Source: Photobacterium frigidiphilum (GTDB lineage: Bacteria > Pseudomonadota > Gammaproteobacteria > Enterobacterales > Vibrionaceae). Taken from it: 64,000 bases of DNA. The notes beneath the pieces are model-generated. The model had not been told where the DNA came from and made no database searches. It saw nothing but the letters and a program-made list of their open reading frames with translations. Below, piece after piece: positions 16,745 through 25,559 of the stretch; position 1 is the stretch's first letter; each line of letters starts with the position of its first letter. The stretch spans positions 62,001 to 126,000 of the forward strand of contig NZ_PYMJ01000010.1 in NCBI RefSeq assembly GCF_003025615.1, in the 5' to 3' direction. The position numbers and the translations under genes were made by a program.

Positions 16745-17128
16745 TTATACAGGTATTTCGTCACGAGATTCAAACACTTCCTTCGCAACAGTCATTCCAT
16801 TTATTGCAGCAGGAAAACCCGCATACACAGACATTTGAAGGATAACCTCAGTAATTTCCTTTTGAGTACAACCTATATTCAAAGCACCATTAATATGCCC
16901 ATTCAGCTGTGGCTGGCAGTTTCCAAGTGTGGTTAAAGCAGCAATTGTTACAAGCTCACGCGTACGGTAATCCAGCCCATCTCGCTGCAATATATCGCCA
17001 AAAGGATACTCAATTGTATACTTCGCAAGATCAGGGCAGACCTCACTAAAAGTATCTATTAAATTATTAGCGCCATTAGGCTCTAATTCATTCAGTTTTT
17101 CGGCACCTTTTAAGTATCTTTCACTCAT
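16745..17128 (-). CDS. Carboxymuconolactone decarboxylase/AhpD-like protein
   Basis: A 127-residue all-helical protein of the carboxymuconolactone decarboxylase family (gamma-carboxymuconolactone decarboxylase or uncharacterised stress-linked type). LDYRTRELVTIAALTTLGN and the LNGHINGALNIGCTQKEI segment are diagnostic. A single cysteine precedes the PQLNGH motif, so the AhpD CxxC peroxidase-coupling pair is not present. It is separated from the ClbS-like gene by about 90 bases and may be cotranscribed with it. Function beyond the family is unknown. Confidence 0.85.
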   Translation of the reverse strand: MSERYLKGAEKLNELEPNGANNLIDTFSEVCPDLAKYTIEYPFGDILQRDGLDYRTRELVTIAALTTLGNCQPQLNGHINGALNIGCTQKEITEVILQMSVYAGFPAAINGMTVAKEVFESRDEIPV

Positions 17129-17275
17129 TTTTCATCAACTTAGACAGACAAATCATAGAGTAATTAAAGTATCATTTTCTATATCAATAACCTATAAAGA
17201 TTCAACAATAAACAGACTAATACTTATTTAAGTTGGTATAGCTCACTATCGCTACGATTCTTATCGTAGATCCCA

Positions 17276-17304
17276 AAAGAAAAGGAGGCATATTAGCCTC
17301 CTTC
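17276..17304 (-). terminator. Rho-independent terminator after the 1100-residue protein gene
   Basis: On the minus strand the stem AAGGAGGC / GCCTCCTT is followed by TTCTTTT. It lies about 55 bases after the stop of the large secreted-protein gene. Confidence 0.8.
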
Positions 17305-17356
17305 TATTTATTTGTATGATAATGTGAAATTAATACGTTTTATGTGTACCTACCCA

Positions 17357-20300
17357 CTAGCGACACATTCTGCCTCTACTATATTTATTCAGTGCTAACG
17401 CCAACTTCTTTGCAGTCCTCGCATATTTTCGAGGCATATAGCCATAAGATCCATCGTACCCTACATGCAGTAACAAGTTTTGACCGTCTTGCATAAGACG
17501 AGAGGATTTATCACACATCGCGTAACCTAATGATTGATACACTTTCGCTTTCAATAGTTTACCAGCCAAATAATGAGCAGGTAAGCGTCGATTATTGTAA
17601 TAATGGCTATTAAAAAGTGTAGAAAGTAACTCACAGCTATCAATACGCATATACCCCAAACTGTACGCATTATTTGCAACGTGTGCTTCCGTTACCTCGT
17701 AACCTTGCTTCATCACATAGCAGACCTCTTCCTGCGGCGGATAACTAGCCACCTTGTAGTACTTCACATTATTCAGCTCGAACACTAGCGCTTGCCCATT
17801 ATCAACCATGAAGTTTACACAATAGGTACTGGTGCTTTTATAATCTACAGAGGTATCAGCATTTGGATTGAACACTTCGCTATAACCCAACTCAGGTTCA
17901 ATCACAGAACTAGTATCTTTAGTGTAAGCAATTGATGTCTCTGCGCTACCATCACCATCGGTATCAACTCGCCAAATTGGACGCCAACCAAACGGAATAT
18001 TCACTTCACATAAAGTATATTCGACGCCAGAGTCCAATTTTACGCCACCGAAATCTAAACGCGTAGGAGGCGTAGACGCCGACACATTCACCCCCGGCCC
18101 CGTTAGTGTAAAGTCCCAAACATCATTGGTTTCATATCCTTTAGTTAACTTAAGTACTTCCACCATGCCTTTTTCGCTATTGGTAAATGTACATTCTACG
18201 GTTTCACCTGAGTCTAACTCTATATTCACTCTACGATTGTTCACATCCACTGACGAGTTTTGACTACCCTCGGTACAAACAAGATTAGATAATGAGTAAG
18301 TAGGAGCCGGATTGTCTTCTGTTACGGTATAACTACCAGCAGGTACATTCATGAAAGTTTGGTTATTGGCGTCATTTAAGGTAAATGCTGTTCCCGCATC
18401 ACCAATATTATGTGTAAAACCAAAACCTTCGCCTCCACTAGGCTCAGTCACTTTATGAATAATAATGGTACCAAGCTGTCGATTAGTGAACGAACATGCC
18501 TGAGTTGTTCCAGTATCATTTTCCGTCACTGTAAACTCACAACCAGTACTGGATATTTGCTCCCAACCGGGCTTGAGAGTTTCAGCTATTGTATACTCAC
18601 CTGGAGCCAACTTCAGAGGACCAGCGTTATCTTGGAATAGTTCAAAAGCAGATGCGTTACTATCAGCGGTAGTTAGTTCAACAGAGCCTATAAGTGGGCT
18701 ACCTGCTAATGTCATTAGCCAATCATTTTCAAGCCCTGCGGGCAGGGTAACTTTGTTTACCGATACTAATACCGGCGCATCAACCTCTGGTTCAATTAAA
18801 ACAAAACTTGCTGTATCCGAACAATCATCAATCGTAGGCTGTGCAGGCAACGTAAGGTCAGCGGTTTGAATCGCAGGTCCATCAACAATCAATGTTCCGC
18901 AGGTACTAACACTCAGCATATATACGTCAGGAATAAGATCGCTGGCATCAATAGAAAGCACATTGTTAATGTCATCAAACATATACGTTAAAGTATCAAC
19001 GACCACATTGCTGCTATTTTTAACTTCAACCTCACATGCCAACGTTTCTGATGGACCTAAAACAGGAATCTCGACTGATACCGTCAAATCAATAAGTGCG
19101 GTACTAACAATTGAAATATTCACAGGACTCTGACTAGACCCGCTGGATGCTGTTGCACCGTCAGATGCAGTTAACAATGCCCAGTCAGATAAAACACCGG
19201 ATGTTGCTGTCGCAGCTGGTACAGAGACACGCTTATTAAAGACGACTGAGTTCGCAGCAGACTGGAGATCTGATGTCCATAATAAATTCTCATCATTCTG
19301 GTCTAAAAGAGTCGCTAATGTATAAGCCACACCATCGAGGGTAAAATCACCATTAGCACTACCTGCTGCCATACCCAATGCAGCATAACTGAGTCCATTC
19401 CCTGTAATTGTTTCAGTGTCGGTAATCACGGCTGTAGTATTGTCTTGAGAGCCTGGTTGAATACCAGCACCATCAGTGTCTAAGTCAAAGCTGGCACTTG
19501 TTTGACCTGTAATAGGTAAAGGCGCTAAACCTGAAGATGCAGGGTCTGAATATGTAGCAACCACGGTATCACTTAGATCAGTCACTCCTGCATCAGCAGA
19601 AAATGTATGTGTAAGTACATTCTCCTCTTGGTTGGGTTGTAATGTAATATCACCAGAACTTGCAATATCTAAAGGCACTATACCAGCCCCAATATTACCG
19701 CTAATGGTATCTGTTACATTGATCGTTATTTCACGTGCTGCTGGGTTTGTGGCGTAGATATTGGTGACCACCAATACTTCCCCTGCCGTGCTTGGAATAA
19801 CGCTCCATTCAACCCTAATTTCAACATCTTGCTCATTGGTCACAGAGGTGTCACAAGTATCACCAAGGTTTACTGCTGTCGGGGAAGCTTGCTTGGTAAC
19901 ATTCCAAATATCACCACCACCTTGTGTCGCGGTCATGTCTTTACGCAGCGATGCTGCAACGATATCTTTGACTGGAATGGGTACTGTTCGCTTTCCTTTT
20001 GTAAAATCTTCTGATTCAAACATATACGCTTGCAGTGATGAACCACTAAATTGGCTGGCACCGATAGCCAAACGGCTAGCCCACTCAATAACACACGTTG
20101 TATTAGCATTTTGAGAGATCGTCAGTTCGCGATAAATAACATCATCAATACCACCAGTTACTGTACCAGTCTGATCAATCAATTGCGGACCAACGATTAA
20201 GCTACATGAAGGGTCGGAGAATACATTTAACGAGTCACTGGGGGATGTGATAATTTGCACATCAAAAATTTGGTCATACCCTTCTACACTATTAAGTGCA

Positions 20301-20659
20301 TTATCGGCAGCAATGAGCACGTTATACTGTGCATTTGTACCATTTTGATTATTTTTCGTTATTAAGCGGTGTGGAACCAAATCCAGCTCATGCCATCCTT
20401 TCCCTAAGTTCCCTGACGTATAGGGTGTGTCATTCCCCCCTAAGCTATTCACATCTTGGCAGGTAAAATTGCCATCCGTATTCGGTAATGTACCACCAGG
20501 CGTTATCAATGGAGAGCCGTCATTTCGGCAACCTTCCAAGGTAAATTGCAGTGTATTGGGCGGCTCAACAAACGCAACTGAAGCACCTGAATAAAAAAAC
20601 GACAACATACATACCGCACCGATCATGAGCAATCGGTTGGTTATACCAATGAATTTCAT
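17357..20659 (-). CDS. Large secreted protein with prealbumin-like (SpaA-type) repeats
   Basis: The 1100-residue product starts with a signal peptide (about residues 1-29). Residues 30-230 carry a cysteine-containing N-terminal domain; 240-620 look like beta-rich DUF11/adhesin-type material. From about 635 three related prealbumin-like repeats follow, each opening with a strand such as VSVNKVTLP, IIIHKVTEP or VEVLKLTKG, and closing with a cysteine and a FTN sequence (ACSFTNRQ, CTFTNSEKG). A distinct cysteine-rich tail of about 170 residues ends the protein. There is no LPXTG, autotransporter or outer-membrane-anchor signature, so attachment is unknown. It could be a surface or matrix protein; ligand unknown. 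Monocistronic. Confidence 0.7.
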   Translation of the reverse strand: MKFIGITNRLLMIGAVCMLSFFYSGASVAFVEPPNTLQFTLEGCRNDGSPLITPGGTLPNTDGNFTCQDVNSLGGNDTPYTSGNLGKGWHELDLVPHRLITKNNQNGTNAQYNVLIAADNALNSVEGYDQIFDVQIITSPSDSLNVFSDPSCSLIVGPQLIDQTGTVTGGIDDVIYRELTISQNANTTCVIEWASRLAIGASQFSGSSLQAYMFESEDFTKGKRTVPIPVKDIVAASLRKDMTATQGGGDIWNVTKQASPTAVNLGDTCDTSVTNEQDVEIRVEWSVIPSTAGEVLVVTNIYATNPAAREITINVTDTISGNIGAGIVPLDIASSGDITLQPNQEENVLTHTFSADAGVTDLSDTVVATYSDPASSGLAPLPITGQTSASFDLDTDGAGIQPGSQDNTTAVITDTETITGNGLSYAALGMAAGSANGDFTLDGVAYTLATLLDQNDENLLWTSDLQSAANSVVFNKRVSVPAATATSGVLSDWALLTASDGATASSGSSQSPVNISIVSTALIDLTVSVEIPVLGPSETLACEVEVKNSSNVVVDTLTYMFDDINNVLSIDASDLIPDVYMLSVSTCGTLIVDGPAIQTADLTLPAQPTIDDCSDTASFVLIEPEVDAPVLVSVNKVTLPAGLENDWLMTLAGSPLIGSVELTTADSNASAFELFQDNAGPLKLAPGEYTIAETLKPGWEQISSTGCEFTVTENDTGTTQACSFTNRQLGTIIIHKVTEPSGGEGFGFTHNIGDAGTAFTLNDANNQTFMNVPAGSYTVTEDNPAPTYSLSNLVCTEGSQNSSVDVNNRRVNIELDSGETVECTFTNSEKGMVEVLKLTKGYETNDVWDFTLTGPGVNVSASTPPTRLDFGGVKLDSGVEYTLCEVNIPFGWRPIWRVDTDGDGSAETSIAYTKDTSSVIEPELGYSEVFNPNADTSVDYKSTSTYCVNFMVDNGQALVFELNNVKYYKVASYPPQEEVCYVMKQGYEVTEAHVANNAYSLGYMRIDSCELLSTLFNSHYYNNRRLPAHYLAGKLLKAKVYQSLGYAMCDKSSRLMQDGQNLLLHVGYDGSYGYMPRKYARTAKKLALALNKYSRGRMCR

Positions 20660-21037
20660 AGATTAAGCCCTTAATACAACTTGCAGGTTACACCCACAAA
20701 AAAAGAGTGAAAATGACAACTTTGTTTAGCTACTTGAAAAGAATTCAAGCCTTTCACAAAGCGTACCTCTAGCGTAGCCAATAGAAGTTGCCTCTTTGAA
20801 GGCTTTCATTAGAAGGGTTAACATTGATTAAAAGTGTTAAAGGCAATACTTAGCGTTGCGACTGAGATAAAAATCTTACCTACGTAGGAAGAATCCTTAT
20901 TTCAAGAAATGCATACAAGACAAACACCTCTACATCAGAGGAATTAAAAGAGGAAAAAACAAAACAAATATGTTCTCTTTTTAATTTACGTCAATGACTT
21001 ACCATACTCTCTAGCCTAATCACACGAGTAAGAAATC
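20660..21037. other. Intergenic region between divergent genes
   Basis: This AT-rich stretch of 378 bases must contain promoters for the secreted-protein gene (leftward) and the 86-residue protein (rightward). I checked for a cyclic-di-GMP riboswitch or another known leader and recognised none. Confidence 0.4.
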
Positions 21038-21298
21038 ATGTTCTATTGGATGGATGATGAAGAGAATGCCCTGACTGGCGTAAGTCTATTACATAATGAA
21101 CGTACTGACTGTGGTTACTATATTAGCGAGCAACTTATGATTGGTTATCACTCAAGTTATGAAAGTGCGCTTAAGTACGCCAAGATTATGCATCCCGATA
21201 AGCAGCCTAAAATGTGCCCACAATGCCTCAATTTTTTAGCTGAAATGAAACGCATCAAAACTCAATGCCAGCAAAACAAAGCCCAACATGTAGATTGA
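21038..21298 (+). CDS. Small hypothetical protein with a C-terminal cysteine pair
   Basis: An 86-residue acidic-to-neutral protein with no signal peptide. It contains MCPQCLNFLAEMK near residue 58, a CxxC that could hold zinc, and several aromatic residues near the N-terminus (MFYWMDDEEN). I do not recognise a family. It lies 220 bases before the diguanylate cyclase gene on the same strand. Coding is supported by its length, an ordinary composition and lack of a competing frame; the ribosome binding site is weak. Confidence 0.6.
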   Translation: MFYWMDDEENALTGVSLLHNERTDCGYYISEQLMIGYHSSYESALKYAKIMHPDKQPKMCPQCLNFLAEMKRIKTQCQQNKAQHVD

Positions 21299-21518
21299 AA
21301 CCGATATAATCCGCGTGCTTATGCCGCGGTTTCTCTGAAGTACTATTTACTCGGCTATAATTAATTACCTGATAAATATACCGTCAATAAAAAGGAAGTA
21401 TCGTTACTTTTTTGACAGTTCATGTTTGAATTGTTCACATCAAAAATATATCCTCTCCCCACTTACCTAGGAAGTAAAAAAGCGCATTTATGATAATGAT
21501 TATTCAGGCCGACTACTT

Positions 21519-23381
21519 ATGCTGACATTCTTCACCAAAAACCTTGGCTGGCGAATTCAGTTTACGTTATCTCTGTTTGTCTTTATTACAGCTGTACCGA
21601 TTGGCTTGATTTGGTATACAAGCTCTGAGCAAGTACTGATCAAAACCATAGAAAAACTCTATCACCATTCTAGCGAGGTGATTAAAAGTCAGTTAGACGA
21701 TTTTTTCACCGAAGCCAATACCGTCTATAAACATCAGTCTCGGTTAGACATAAACTTGATTGAAACCATTAATGATCGTGACAACTTATTGGCACACATA
21801 GCCAACATTCTGAATCACCACCATGATATTGATTATTATTATTTTGCCAATAACCAAGGTGCTTTGCTTTCATTGGGGAAGATTCAAGATACGCAATATA
21901 TTCGCTTTGAGTCCGATCAACCCAATGCAGGGCCAATTAGCAGTTATAACGTTGACTTCAATGGTAACGGCGAACATATTTTAGATCAAAAATCCTTTTT
22001 TGACCCTCGCGAACGCGAATGGTATCAAAGGGCACTGGAACAAGATCAACCTGTATGGAGTAATATCTACTCTGGGGCCATCGAGAATATCTTAGGTATC
22101 AGCCTTTCTAAAGTTTTAAAAGACACAGACGGCAACGTATTAGGCGTATGGGGGTTAGATTTAACGCTCGACAGTGTCACCAAGCAATTACAAAAGAGCA
22201 AATTGAGCCCTAACAGCACAGTGTTGTTAATGAACAAAAATGGCGAAATCATTGCCAGTACGAATAACAAGCACGCCCCAATAGATGGGCAACTGCTCAA
22301 TGTGGCATCTGGTAAAACACCTCTTTTACAAACCATCTGGCCTACCATCTCGCCCGCAGAATATTACAAGAACAACTCAGCATATCAGTTCCGCTATGAA
22401 GGTGAACAATGGGTCTGTTTTACTTCCTATTATCCTCTCAGTGAGAGTCGGGACATTTTAGTATTGTTTCTAACGCCCGTTTCCGATTTCACATCTGAGT
22501 TCATCGAAACCATGCATTTTGCCATCATCATTACAGTGCTATTGGTTGGCATTGCAATATATTATGGCTCATACGGTACTAAATATATCCTCACACCCAT
22601 CATACGGCTCACACACAGCGCTGAAGCCATTAGCCAAGGGAAATGGAGCCAACAAATCCACCTTGAACGCCAAGATGAGCTCGGTCAACTAGCACGCTCG
22701 TTTAATAAAATGATTGAGCACTTAAAATCTTACATCAACCAACTCAATACACATCAAGATGAAACCGCACGTTTAAATGCCTTGCTCGAAAAACAAAACC
22801 AGAAGTTAGAAGAACGCGTTCAAGCGCGCACACGCTCACTTACCGAAGCCAATCAAAAGCTCCAACAATTAGCGTATTATGATCCTCTCACCAACGTGGC
22901 AAACCGCCGTTACTTTTGGGATGAATTCGAACGCCAGTTACATCAGCCAACAGGACCCGCAGAATCACCATTACACCGTGGCTGGTTGTTTATTCTCGAT
23001 ATCGATAACTTTAAACAGTTTAATGACCAATATGGCCATGTAGTGGGTGATGATGCCCTCAAGTATTTCTCACATGTGTGCACATCATGCCTCAGTGAAC
23101 AGGATATGATTGGGCGTATCGGTGGTGAAGAATTTGCGATTTGGTCAAACGTTATTCACCAAGCTGAAGCGAAAGCCATCGCCGATGCCATTCTGTCTGC
23201 GCTTGCTTTACAACCGCTATTCGAAACAGAACATAATGAAGCCATTACAATCAGCGCAAGTATTGGGGTTATACCCTGCCAATATGGCGATAAAAACTGC
23301 TACGCACGTGCCGATAAACAACTGTATAAAGCGAAAGCCGCCGGAAAAAACCAAGTATGTATAAACACACACAGATGCTAA
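21519..23381 (+). CDS. Membrane diguanylate cyclase with Cache, HAMP and GGDEF domains
   Basis: The 620-residue protein has a first transmembrane span at about residues 13-32, a periplasmic dCache-type sensor domain to about 325, a second span at about 330-350, a HAMP linker (LTPIIRLTHSAEAISQGKW), a coiled coil and a GGDEF domain from about 455. The active-site loop reads GRIGGEEFAIW (near residue 533), the active GGEEF form, so it should make cyclic di-GMP from GTP. The position of the product-inhibition I-site (RxxD, five residues before the loop) reads SEQD, so feedback inhibition by that site is probably lost. The ligand of the Cache domain is unknown. The start has a weak ribosome binding site. 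Confidence 0.93.
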   Translation: MLTFFTKNLGWRIQFTLSLFVFITAVPIGLIWYTSSEQVLIKTIEKLYHHSSEVIKSQLDDFFTEANTVYKHQSRLDINLIETINDRDNLLAHIANILNHHHDIDYYYFANNQGALLSLGKIQDTQYIRFESDQPNAGPISSYNVDFNGNGEHILDQKSFFDPREREWYQRALEQDQPVWSNIYSGAIENILGISLSKVLKDTDGNVLGVWGLDLTLDSVTKQLQKSKLSPNSTVLLMNKNGEIIASTNNKHAPIDGQLLNVASGKTPLLQTIWPTISPAEYYKNNSAYQFRYEGEQWVCFTSYYPLSESRDILVLFLTPVSDFTSEFIETMHFAIIITVLLVGIAIYYGSYGTKYILTPIIRLTHSAEAISQGKWSQQIHLERQDELGQLARSFNKMIEHLKSYINQLNTHQDETARLNALLEKQNQKLEERVQARTRSLTEANQKLQQLAYYDPLTNVANRRYFWDEFERQLHQPTGPAESPLHRGWLFILDIDNFKQFNDQYGHVVGDDALKYFSHVCTSCLSEQDMIGRIGGEEFAIWSNVIHQAEAKAIADAILSALALQPLFETEHNEAITISASIGVIPCQYGDKNCYARADKQLYKAKAAGKNQVCINTHRC

Positions 23382-23470
23382 TGAATTGTAAAATGCAGAC
23401 ATCTGTCACACGCCCTTTCCCCTCTTTTTGATAAAAATGACATTAATCATTTAACTTAAGGAGGATAACG

Positions 23471-23743
23471 ATGATGGTTCGCCCTACAGTTTATGCAGGA
23501 TGTTGGATATGGGTAAACCCTCATGATTGCTTAATTACGCGAGTTCGATCAGCCAGTAATCCCTTTGGAGATTGCGAAGTGATTTTTGACCCATTAAACC
23601 CAACATGCAGAAATGTCTATTGGAATGACGAAAATTGGGCATTTACTGATAATGAATATTTCAGTACTGCGGCTGAATCAGTCCGTTTATCTCGTTTTGT
23701 AAAGGAACTGAAAAAGCAAATCATTGAAGAAGAGCAAAAATAA
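23471..23743 (+). CDS. Small hypothetical protein downstream of the diguanylate cyclase
   Basis: A 90-residue protein starting at ATG behind a strong AAGGAGGATAACG ribosome binding site. It has four cysteines, many aromatic residues in the first 60 positions (for example VYWNDENWAFTD) and a charged C-terminal helix (FVKELKKQIIEEEQK). No signal peptide or family is recognised. It is followed directly by a terminator. The short distance to the upstream gene allows cotranscription, but a role in cyclic-di-GMP signalling is not supported by anything beyond position. Confidence 0.75.
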   Translation: MMVRPTVYAGCWIWVNPHDCLITRVRSASNPFGDCEVIFDPLNPTCRNVYWNDENWAFTDNEYFSTAAESVRLSRFVKELKKQIIEEEQK

Positions 23744-23749
23744 CCTTCA

Positions 23750-23780
23750 GATGCTTTCACATTGAAAGCATCTTTATTTT
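23750..23780 (+). terminator. Rho-independent terminator
   Basis: The stem AGATGCTTTCA / TGAAAGCATCT is followed by TTATTTT immediately after the 90-residue protein gene. Confidence 0.8.
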
Positions 23781-23874
23781 CAATATGCAGCCTAATTACT
23801 CGCTTATTTCTACACAGACACACGTCAAACTAACAACGCCAAATGTAAGGTCACATAACATGTTCTACCGTCTG

Positions 23875-24354
23875 TTATAAAGCCTTTGTCATATACAGTA
23901 ATGTCCAGTTTTGATCATTAAATATGCGTAAATCTGTCTCTTCATTTGTCACTTTAAAGCCAAGTGATTGGTAACAATTAATTGCTCTTTTGTTATGTCC
24001 AAACACAGCTAAATTTACCTTTTTTGCATCTAGAACTGTTTTTGCATAATCAATCGCTAATTCAACAAGTACTTTTCCAGAACCTTTTCCTCGTTGAACT
24101 TTATCACCAATCAAAACTCGGCATAATCGGTAAGTTGTTTGAGATTCTTGGAGTAACTCAATATAACCGATATTTTTATCCCCATGCCTCAAAATGAATG
24201 GCGTAATTTCTGGTCTTGTAACATGAGTTATAATTTGCTGCTCGGTTAATGGGTACTCGTATATAGGCCCACCCCAGAGATAGTTGAACTCTTCCGTTGG
24301 TATCCAATTAACCAACAACACATAATCCATCGTTGTGAATTTTTCTAAATGCAT
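23875..24354 (-). CDS. GNAT-family N-acetyltransferase
   Basis: The 159-residue product has the GNAT fold signature: a conserved strand with NIGYIELL, the acetyl-CoA pyrophosphate loop GDKVQRGKGSGKVLVELA (R/QxxGxG/A) and a late FGHNKRAINCYQSLGFK helix. It should transfer an acetyl group to an amine; the substrate is unknown. The ATG at 24354 was chosen because AAGGAG precedes it; the frame stays open for 16 more codons upstream. It belongs to a run of small leftward genes in the accessory zone. Confidence 0.88.
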   Translation of the reverse strand: MHLEKFTTMDYVLLVNWIPTEEFNYLWGGPIYEYPLTEQQIITHVTRPEITPFILRHGDKNIGYIELLQESQTTYRLCRVLIGDKVQRGKGSGKVLVELAIDYAKTVLDAKKVNLAVFGHNKRAINCYQSLGFKVTNEETDLRIFNDQNWTLLYMTKAL

Positions 24355-24560
24355 CCACCTCTCCTTGGCTTTATATGCTTCACGACATTTCCAAATCAGC
24401 AACTAGGATTCTTAGAGGATAAACCCGTCAGCCGAAAGCGGATTACTCTTGTCCTTGTTGTCACCATTGAATACGATGTCTGGTGTATTTCGAACGGGGT
24501 AAAATAGCGTTATATAAGATAACTCGGGCTTGTTCAACACTTCGGATATGTATATTACGA

Positions 24561-24914
24561 CTAAACCTTTGCAGCAAGATTTGATACAAGCCTTCCCCAC
24601 TTATCTCTTTGTACTTGTGTTGAGTTCATCACTGGGCCTATATAAGTTGTCGATATCTGCTTAAAGCCACAAAACTCAAGAATTGTACGTTTAAACTGTT
24701 TATATACTGGATTACCTTGAAACCAACGATAATAAAATGGTGGAGTGTCCATTGTTAATATAATATCCGCAGTTCTACCTTGAAGTAACTTCTCAGGAAT
24801 TGTCCCTTTTCCTTTATACTTAAATGCGAAGCCTGGCAAAAAAGTTCGATCAATTAACCCTTTTAACTTCGCTGGCATGCCACCCCACCAAACAGGAACA
24901 ACAGTTATGTGATC
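24561..24914 (-). pseudogene. 5'-truncated NAD(P)H:quinone oxidoreductase (flavodoxin-fold) gene
   Basis: The readable part (about 117 codons) is the C-terminal two-thirds of an NQO/KefF/MdaB-type flavoprotein: HITVVPVWWGGMPAKLKG, then RTFLPGFAFKYKG and TMDTPPFYYRW. The first 75-80 residues, including the FMN phosphate loop, are missing. A stop (TAA) lies in frame just upstream, at the point where the neighbouring DUF6232 gene ends, so the 5' part appears to have been replaced by that gene. An internal ATG at 24878 could start translation but the product would lack the flavin site. I treat it as a broken gene. Confidence 0.75.
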
Positions 24915-25312
24915 TTTCGTTTAAGCGCAATTTCTTGTTCCTTGAACAGTGCATAATCACTGGGTTTTCTACTTTTTGCTGCTGTGAACCATTGAATACC
25001 TGTGTCATCTAAATGGTTAAATTCCAATCGAAACTCATACTTACTACTTGTGACAAGGCCTAAAATTGCTCCGAAAATAAAACCCACAACTGGGAGGTAT
25101 GAAGAAAATGCCAATCCGTATTCCTGATTTTCAGACGGGATAAATATAAACAATAAGCTTGAAGCTACTACTCCAAGTAATACCATCTTAAGTAAATGGT
25201 CTTTCCAACAGAGTACATTCACTTGCACACCAACAACTTTACTTAGATCGTATGTATCCGAATTTACACGCAATTTATTGTCTGATTGTTGAATCAATAC
25301 TGAACTAGCCAT
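24905..25312 (-). CDS. DUF6232-like small membrane protein
   Basis: This 135-residue protein has two hydrophobic spans in the middle (about residues 42-60 and 68-90), with soluble ends. The start, with SVLIQQSDNKLRVNSDTYDLSKVVGVQV, resembles DUF6232-type proteins, in which a short beta-rich N-terminus precedes two membrane spans; this is from memory. Its last codons and stop coincide with the junction to the broken quinone-reductase gene, so its C-terminus may itself be altered. Function unknown. Confidence 0.62.
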   Translation of the reverse strand: MASSVLIQQSDNKLRVNSDTYDLSKVVGVQVNVLCWKDHLLKMVLLGVVASSLLFIFIPSENQEYGLAFSSYLPVVGFIFGAILGLVTSSKYEFRLEFNHLDDTGIQWFTAAKSRKPSDYALFKEQEIALKRKIT

Positions 25313-25376
25313 TAAAATCTCCTCATATAGTAAATTTTCAACATCACATAACGTCGATTCCTTTTATTAACAACAG

Positions 25377-25559
25377 CTTACTAACTTAAAACTGCAAGGT
25401 AAATGCCCTGCAACCATTGATGCCTATTCACGTGCGGTGCGTCGCATTATCCACCACTTTGATAAAACACCCGACGCCCTTTTAACCGATATTCTTACCC
25501 AGCAAGAAGTCGGCCTATTGTATCGATACATATCCTTACCTGTTATGCGCAGTTCACAA
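25377..25559 (+). pseudogene. Fragment of an element-associated tyrosine recombinase (integrase)
   Basis: The frame reads LTNLKLQGKCPATIDAYSRA followed by VRRIIHHFDKTPDALLT, which is the SAM-like N-terminal DNA-binding domain of a phage-type/XerC-like integrase of the kind found in insertion elements of marine gammaproteobacteria. Directly after it comes DILTQQEVGLL, which in such proteins opens the catalytic domain about 50 residues later, so there is probably an internal deletion. The catalytic Arg-His-Arg-Tyr residues are absent. A stop precedes the fragment and the frame runs into the antisense of the hydrolase gene. It is a decayed mobile-element remnant. Confidence 0.65.

Noticed and set aside
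20660-21037. Cyclic-di-GMP riboswitch before the large secreted-protein gene
   Set aside because: The conserved aptamer sequences of the GEMM class could not be found on either strand.
24412-24600. A 62-codon minus-strand frame beyond the broken quinone-reductase gene
   Set aside because: It overlaps the end of that gene in another frame and has no ribosome binding site or recognisable content.
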